Notes under the pieces: generated by a model | Database searches by the model: none | Seen by the model: only the letters and a program-made list of their open reading frames with translations | Told to the model about the DNA's origin: nothing | Shown here: in pieces, positions 41,868 through 64,000 of the stretch | How the letters are laid out: every line of letters starts with the position of its first letter | Position numbering within the stretch: the first letter of the stretch is position 1 | Source of the DNA: Branchiostoma floridae | Taxonomy: Eukaryota; Chordata; Leptocardii; Amphioxiformes; Branchiostomatidae | Assembly: GCF_000003815.2 (NCBI RefSeq) | Contig: NC_049982.1 | Span: forward strand, 17,619,548-17,683,547 | Length of the DNA stretch: 64,000 nucleotides | Reading direction: 5' to 3' | Position numbers and translations under genes: made by a program

Positions 41868-44800
41868 CTTTGATTTGTTCCGCTGACTTCATGTTCAACC
41901 TGTGCTTTTTTGCCATCACAAGTTTGTGGAGCCAACCTACCTTCCTTACAGAAAATAACAAAACCAACCAGGCCAGACTCTGAATGGCATGAAACATCCT
42001 AATGCACATTTCTAAGAATCTCTAGGCAAGCAGAGTATTATTCTGGTTGCATGCAAGCAACTTTATTTACCTTGAACACATGCTATTGAACACACTTGTG
42101 GCCTAACAGATTGACCTGTTCATCTGAAATACTGGATTATTATACTGACTCATTAACTGTTCACATCTAAAGAAAATATGTCATTTTGATGGGGTTTCAT
42201 CACAATTCATCCTGAGTTAAATCAGTAGATATTTTCCAATTTTATTCTATGAATCGTTCTATTCCCAACAGCATGCACTCTAGAAAAGCATGAACCTGAA
42301 ATAAAACACTACAACATTTCCTACATCTATGTTCACCAGGATATACAGGTATGGCCGCCATCATCTTTTCACACTAGGGCATCATGATCATCCAAAATTC
42401 TTCATGTAAAAATTGCCGCAGTCGCCAAGAATTCTTCGTTTTCAATTCCTTCACCAGTTTGTGCTGCATCACGTAGATACCGCAAGTTTCAGCCTGATAA
42501 AGTTTTGACCATACTTGTAATTACGTAACACTGTTTGGTCATGGCATATTTCCATATAATCACAGCTACTCCAGATATCATAACAGTAGTAATAAGTACA
42601 TCTCTGCCAAGCACTAACAGTACATCTAGTATTGTCACCTCTGTTCTCAGTAAAATTTTACAAAGATTCCCTGCTGAAAACATACGTTTCTGTTTGGCCA
42701 GCTTTATAAGAATTCTGTGAAGCAATTTCAGTCTGCCATGCATCTTTGGGGAGTAGATACAAAGCATGTAAAGTCCTGATTTTGTATCAGCTGTAGAGGA
42801 TTACAAGCAACACTCTTCCAGCTACCCAAATATCCATAAACCAATGTCACCACTACACAATGTACATGTACACCGCAGGTAAGTTAGCAAGGAGACTATT
42901 AATTCTGCTACACAGGCAGCTATGTAAGACTGTTTTACACACGCTGAATTCTCATACCAAAACACTTGTAACCTTCCTGCTGATATGGCCTTTTGGCACC
43001 AAAGCTGTATTGGTTATGGCATCAGTAAGCTGGGAGAGTGCTAATCACTTTATCACAACAATCCCCAATGACTTCCAGACAATTAGAGGTTTGTACATTT
43101 GTATGCTGTACAAACAGCAGTTACAAAAATGGGAATTTTTGGCAGCAGACAAGTTTGTTCAATGCAAACCTGTTAGACCAAAAGGCCAGTGAATTATGGT
43201 TAAAGTTATTAAGAATCGACAAATGTCTCAAAAATGATAGTAGCAGAAGGAATGCCACATGTTCACAATAATCCTTGTCTCGGTTCTCCAATTATAGCTA
43301 TTAAAATACATGTAGCATCAATTGAAAGAAGTGGTTTCTGTTAGAATCTGTATACTTCTTACGTAAACACCAGAAAGCATGACACTCACGAATGAGAGGG
43401 TGGAGATATATATCTAACTTCAACAGCTTTTCTCCCACTGGTAATCTACAAATACAGTAGCTACAGGTTTCTGGGCACATCTGATCCCTTTCATGAAATA
43501 TGAGAAATTGTATGTCAAAAGTTGACTGCTGTCATATAATCTTTGCATCATACTCTATCATGATTTTGATCTAAATATACCTGTACCCATCCCTGTCATG
43601 ATACCAGTCATTTAAATTGCATATCCTTTCCACAGGACTAATCTTAAGTCTAAGTTCTAAAGGAGAAAACAATGTAAAGTTTAGAATGGCTCTTAACTAA
43701 AGCAAATTTTGCAAGTGCTTTTTACCTTAAATGAGTGTGTGTTCATATGTTAATAGATTGTTAAAAAAAGTTCCAATCAGGTGCAGCTGAACAAATGAAC
43801 ATTATGTCAATGCCGGTCAGTTGAAATCTTGAAAGGATCCCTTGCACAGGCTGTCAGTACGGTTGACAGTTTCAATGTGGGCAGGACTAATTTGATGTAT
43901 TCATGACAACTTTCATGAGAAAAGAATAAATAAATAAAGATGCCCAGAAAATTACAATATGGCTTGCAATAGCACCTTGCGTCAGGCAAGCTCTAATGCA
44001 CAAGGTAATAATCAGACAATGGCTTCACAAATACCTCAGAAGTGACAAACGATGTGGCACATTCATATCATTGCATCAAGGGAATAAACCTCACGATCTG
44101 AAGAGAAATACTCAAGGTTGTTGAATCATACATTAGGTTGTGTTGTTGGCTTATTATTTCAAGTTAAAACTATCTGCAATTAGATCCTTCTGTTGTGAGA
44201 TAGAGTTTGTGAACTTATTGTAGAGGAATATCATCAAGTAGACTGTAGAGAACAATCTTTATGTTTTAAGATGAAAGCTAATTCCATTGTTTTCGAGACA
44301 CAGTACATGACTTTGTGTTTGATTTGTCGATTCACATGGCAGTGACTCAGTTAAAAAGATCAGGCCTTTATCACTGAAGGAAAAGAAAATTGTAGAGGTT
44401 ACCATTTTTTGTATAGAAACGACATGAGAAACAATGCTTCTGTGACACAGTATTACATGAACTTTGAAAACAGTAATAGCTAACAAAAAACAGCATCTAA
44501 TGTTTGCTGCGGAGCTACTAATCAATTCTAACGTGTGTGAAGAATGCAGCATTTTTTACCGTATATGTCATAAATTAGAAGAATTTGGTCCCGGATTAAT
44601 ACTTTACGACCTGAATTTATAGAGCACCACCATCAGATGAAAAAGAAAGCTGTCCAAAATGTACAGGAATTAAAACACTTTTAAGCAGTCGTATTTCCGT
44701 TTGGTCTCGAGCTCCAACACTCTTATTGGCACAAGTCACAATCACAATGCTGTAGAAACCCTTGACCCCGCCATGAGCTATTCTATGATCCATCTGGCTC

Positions 44801-45545
44801 TGAAAACAATCATGTCTTTATAACCACTACTTTGCTTCTTCACCCTTTCCTACAAAAGTTTGGTCACATTCCAGGGATGTTCCCAATATTTTCCTGCAAT
44901 ATTTGAACTCTGGCTTAATGTTATCATAGCTATTTATGGACATAAACATACAGAATGTGATTTTGAAAAATGGGGGATGTCCCTGTCTAATACAAACATG
45001 CACTGGCAATTGTCACTAAGTATTCAATGTAACATAACAAAAATAACCTAGTCTTGTGTAATATGTAGGTACAAACTGAAGTGTTTTAGGCAATGTTTTT
45101 CAAGCAATTTTAGTTAACTTGGCTCCAATGGACTAGTTTCCCCTTATGTTTAATCGTTTCTCACTTTCTGACCCCCAGAAATCACAATACCGGACCACAG
45201 GTTAGTTCCAGTCATTTTTACAATTTTGTGCTGAACCTCTCAACCACTGCAAAACCAATGTCACTACAATCACTTGAAAACTTTTGGACTGCTTTGTCCT
45301 ATGATAAGCAGCCTTTACTAAATTTATTTCTGTGTCCTTTTTTGTCCATGTAGCACTGCTAAGGGTATCAAAACTGATACATGTGCATACAAGAGGTACT
45401 TAAAATATGCACATTTTTCATCATTAATTTACTTTATAAATGTAGGCTTACGGGGTACTTTTAAAATGTTAGAGTTATCAATTCTCCTTATCAGTAATAC
45501 AGTGTATGTGTACTTGGGGTGTGTAATATGGAAATGTGAACAGCT

Positions 45546-45551
45546 TTTATT
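45546..45551 (-). terminator. Candidate poly(A) signal of the GRK gene
   Basis: TTTATT on plus is AATAAA on minus, about 575 nt beyond the GRK stop codon. Other candidates exist further on, such as the TTTATT near 45,324. Confidence 0.35.
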
Positions 45552-46125
45552 CATCTTAAGTTTCTTCTTGCCGTTTCCAAAGATTTTATGAAACGAGGAA
45601 ATTTTGAACCTGCAAAATTTCTTTTAACTGAGAACATTGTTTGTGAATGGGTTTGGTATGTGACCAGAATGGCTTATCTTGGGGTAGGGGTGCTCAGCTT
45701 TTATATACAAGAAGTTTTATTGCCTCAATAATTTGGAATGAAATCTGTGAGTCTTGACTTACCCATCATCTCTTAAGAGAAACTCTTCCATCTGATATAA
45801 TCATAGCCTAACTTGAATAGCATTTCATAGATCTCTGGACTGTAAAATGCATATCCTGTACATCTAACCAAGCATTATACGCAACAGACAACTGTCATGC
45901 CAGCACAATACCTTTGTTTCCCACCAACAAGAACACTCTTTGCCACCATCTGCATATGTTTAACGCCAGATGCACAGTTCATACACTACTGATAAACTAC
46001 TGCTCTGCTTGCAGCAAGTCTTCATGGGTAGGGCCCAAATGCACCATGGGAAAGCTGGGGAGACTAATCGCTGTCTGTGTTGTTCCACAATGTTGCATGT
46101 TTGACAGTCTCGTGTTTCCCTGCAG

Positions 46126-61793
<15,668 letters not shown>

Positions 61794-64000
61794 CTGAAAA
61801 TATAGAGGTTTGTGTAAATACATGTTGATACAATGTATGTATAGGCATTATCAGCAGTTCTGTATGATTTAGTACTACATGATATACATTTTGTATATAG
61901 AACAGTTGGTTGTTGTCGCTCCCAAGGTCTTGGGACAACAGCTCTTTCATAAACCAAGTTAATAGTGATTCTCTTACAAGCTTCATGCTTGTGGCTAATG
62001 GCTTCATAGTGGGGTTGTTAAACTGTTTTTGTTTTTGTTTGTTTGTTTTGCATACTGCATCATGGCATATAACACACCAGGTTTGTACAAGCTGCAAATC
62101 TGGACAGATTTTACTGCTGATCCACTCACACCAGGCAGGACCCCTACTCTTTTCAGTAAGTGTGATGGGTTCTTTAACATGCTTAAATTGTGACTCTCCT
62201 CAGACACAGGGCATCTCTGACAGAAGCTAGATACTCATTTACCCGAGTAAAGTGAGAAAAGTTGTGTGAAGTTCCTTTCCTAAGGGAACGTGTTCGGTGA
62301 CAAATCAACAGATTTGAACCTCTGGGCTACAGGCCAAACTCCCTGCCGTTAAGCCAAATGACTCCACATTTGGCTATGGTATAGTGAAATTGATAAAGCC
62401 CTACACATGTACATTATAAATGACCACTGCAGGGTTTAATCTGCAACACAATCCATGTTGCTTGTCTTTTCTTGAACATGTACATTTACTTGTAGAGATC
62501 TGGCAATCTTCTTGAGTAATTAAACAGTTATATCAATACATAGGGCATGCAAGAACCATACTTGTGTCACCTGTTAGCCAAGACAGAAGGACAATCATTC
62601 TGATGAAATGACACAAACATACACAGTCAGTAGGAGGATCTCCCGGATACATTTTGTACATACATGCACACCCACACAAGTTGTTACAACAATGCATGCA
62701 CATGTCCTACTCGTGGCCATGTTTACTGACAACAAGTTCCACATTTCAATAGCCAAAGCCTTTGATATGACTTTTATTTGACCTACATGAGCAAGTAACA
62801 AAACTGTTGTTTATCAGCAAGTGCAATGACAAGAAATTAGACTTCCATGGCTTTTAGCCCCATCCTATCTCATAGTATATGCCGATATTTGGAATGATCC
62901 ATTTAAAGTGTAACTGAAATGAAATCGTCTGTAGCATTTTCTACCAATAATGTAAAAAATTGATCTTTTCTGAAAAAGTCAATGCAAGTTTCAAATCAAT
63001 TGTCCGTCCGGAAGTCCCTCAAACAGCGACATAAAAATGTGTACTTTGAGCTCTTTGCTGGAACTAATTAGGAACACGCCGTGACGTCATTTTAGTTAGT
63101 CCCTACTAGCTGGTATGGTTGACTAGGGGAATAATGTACATTTGATAGACCCGTATCTTATAAAGGAAACATAATTCATTGACGAAACTCGGCACGACTA
63201 AAGAACACATACTTCACTTCACTTGAAGGGAATTTCGTTCGTATTCACGCCACTAAAATATATCTTAGAGGCACTTGAAGTTGATGCACGTACCAAGCGT
63301 GCGTAACGCAAGCGAAGCGGGGAGAAAGTTCATTATTGTAGCGTGTGGAATAAGCGGGGATAAACAGCCATCGCTTCTTCTATACACAAATGATAGCATG
63401 AGCTTACATTATCCTCAGTAAGGAGGCCATGCTGTACATTGATTTGAAGATGTTTTCTAGCGGAAGCGCAGAAGTTTGTGCCTCTTTGCGGTCTCCGCTT
63501 GTGCCTGCTAGCGAAACCGGGACTAAAGCTTCGGTCGCGTACAAATATACAACAGCTGAGCAACTAACTACGTACAGTTTGCCAGGATTTAAAATGAGAA
63601 GCAACCTCATTGCCACAAGAAATGCGACTCAAAATACATTCCCACTCAAAGTATGTGTTTGTTTACAAACCTGTAAGCTTTTATCGGATAGATAGTACGT
63701 CGTAGACTGACTATTTCTAGTCGTGAGCACGGCCGATAGCTAAACGCCTGCAGATTGTGACGAGTCCGTGAAACATTTTGAGAGTGACTGTTCTTTCTGT
63801 CTCATATTTGTCTGCACAACAGACAGATTTCGTAAGCTCCCAGTGATTCGAGGAAAACACACAGACTGGTGTTTCCGTGATAGAAAATTCGAAAAGTGTG
63901 GTTAAATAATAGCGCATGGCACGGGGCCGCCATTTTTTTGTGAGGAATTTTTCTTTGTTGTTGACGACGAAAAATCCAAGATTCACTCGTAACTAGGTTT
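61794..64000. other. Upstream GRK intron or flank with a SINE and a CG-richer right end
   Basis: I searched this stretch on the minus strand for the expected N-terminal GRK exons and saw none, so they probably lie beyond 64,000. A SINE occupies about 62,095-62,375. From about 63,000 CG density rises, and a minus-strand AAAAAAATGGCGGCCCC (YY1-like) occurs near 63,925-63,940, which may be promoter-associated. Short ORFs here have no recognised domain. Confidence 0.4.
62095..62375 (-). mobile_element. tRNA-derived SINE
   Basis: On the minus strand a box A match TGGCTTAACGG (62346-62356) and a box B match GGTTCAAATC (62311-62320) form a tRNA-like head. A non-tRNA body follows, containing CATGTTAAAGAACCCATCAC and AAAAGAGTAGGGGTCCTG. 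The CATGTTAAAG block resembles TTAAAGG text in the 15.7 kb SINE, so a conserved central domain may be shared. Confidence 0.6.

Larger units (their letters stand above)
39772..46125. other. Intergenic region between the convergent MGLL and GRK genes
   Basis: Includes the 3' UTRs of both genes. Nothing clearly coding. Noted inside: a CG-rich patch at 40,085-40,130; an AAAATGGCGGGAAAATGGC segment near 40,355 (YY1-like, opening only a 29-codon ORF); a 36-40 bp triplicated motif with a hammerhead-like hairpin at 41,022-41,235; a 12-bp hairpin at 41838-41867; and an interspersed repeat at about 43,735-44,035 that is repeated near 49,440-49,720. Confidence 0.4.

Overview
This is eukaryotic, animal-type genomic DNA: genes with GT-AG introns, short vertebrate-like exons, AT-rich introns, microsatellites, LINE and SINE debris, MITE-like elements and two assembly gaps (8901-9000 and 30773-31138). 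The G-protein-coupled receptor kinase and monoacylglycerol lipase look vertebrate-like exon by exon, while the repeats and the neuropeptide precursor do not look vertebrate. A cephalochordate (lancelet, Branchiostoma-like) is my best guess; another invertebrate deuterostome is possible. No species marker is present.

Layout. (1) 1-577, plus: last two exons of a cyclic-nucleotide-binding-domain channel-like gene cut by the window edge. (2) About 1.0-9.6 kb: repeat-rich DNA with two small TA-flanked foldback elements, a LINE 3' tail, a SINE copy, a 1.4 kb tandem duplication and a hAT-like element. (3) 14.8-24.7 kb, plus: one very large polyzinc-finger gene whose 2,403-residue coding region (57 C2H2 fingers, mostly in three-finger modules, plus a CtBP-type PLDLS motif) lies in one exon, preceded by at least one 5' UTR exon carrying a uORF. 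(4) 29.4-30.7 kb, plus: a three-exon neuropeptide precursor with repeated amidated peptides and a C-terminal peptide with two cysteines. (5) 31.8-32.9 kb, minus: 5'-truncated LINE. (6) 33.3-34.6 kb, minus: three-exon Arg/Lys/Ser protamine-like chromatin protein, assembled here from splice signals. (7) 36.1-39.8 kb, plus: complete eight-exon monoacylglycerol lipase, divergent from the protamine-like gene. (8) 46.1-61.8 kb, minus: thirteen coding exons of a GRK4/5/6-family kinase with a GRK6-like di-cysteine tail; its N-terminal exons were not found and probably lie beyond 64,000.

The genes do not form a functional cluster. The most novel-looking item is the neuropeptide precursor: alternating QDTAWM-Gly / QDMAWM-Gly and QDRG-Gly peptides between KR sites, then a cysteine-containing C-terminal peptide. 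The polyzinc-finger array and the protamine-like protein are the next most interesting.
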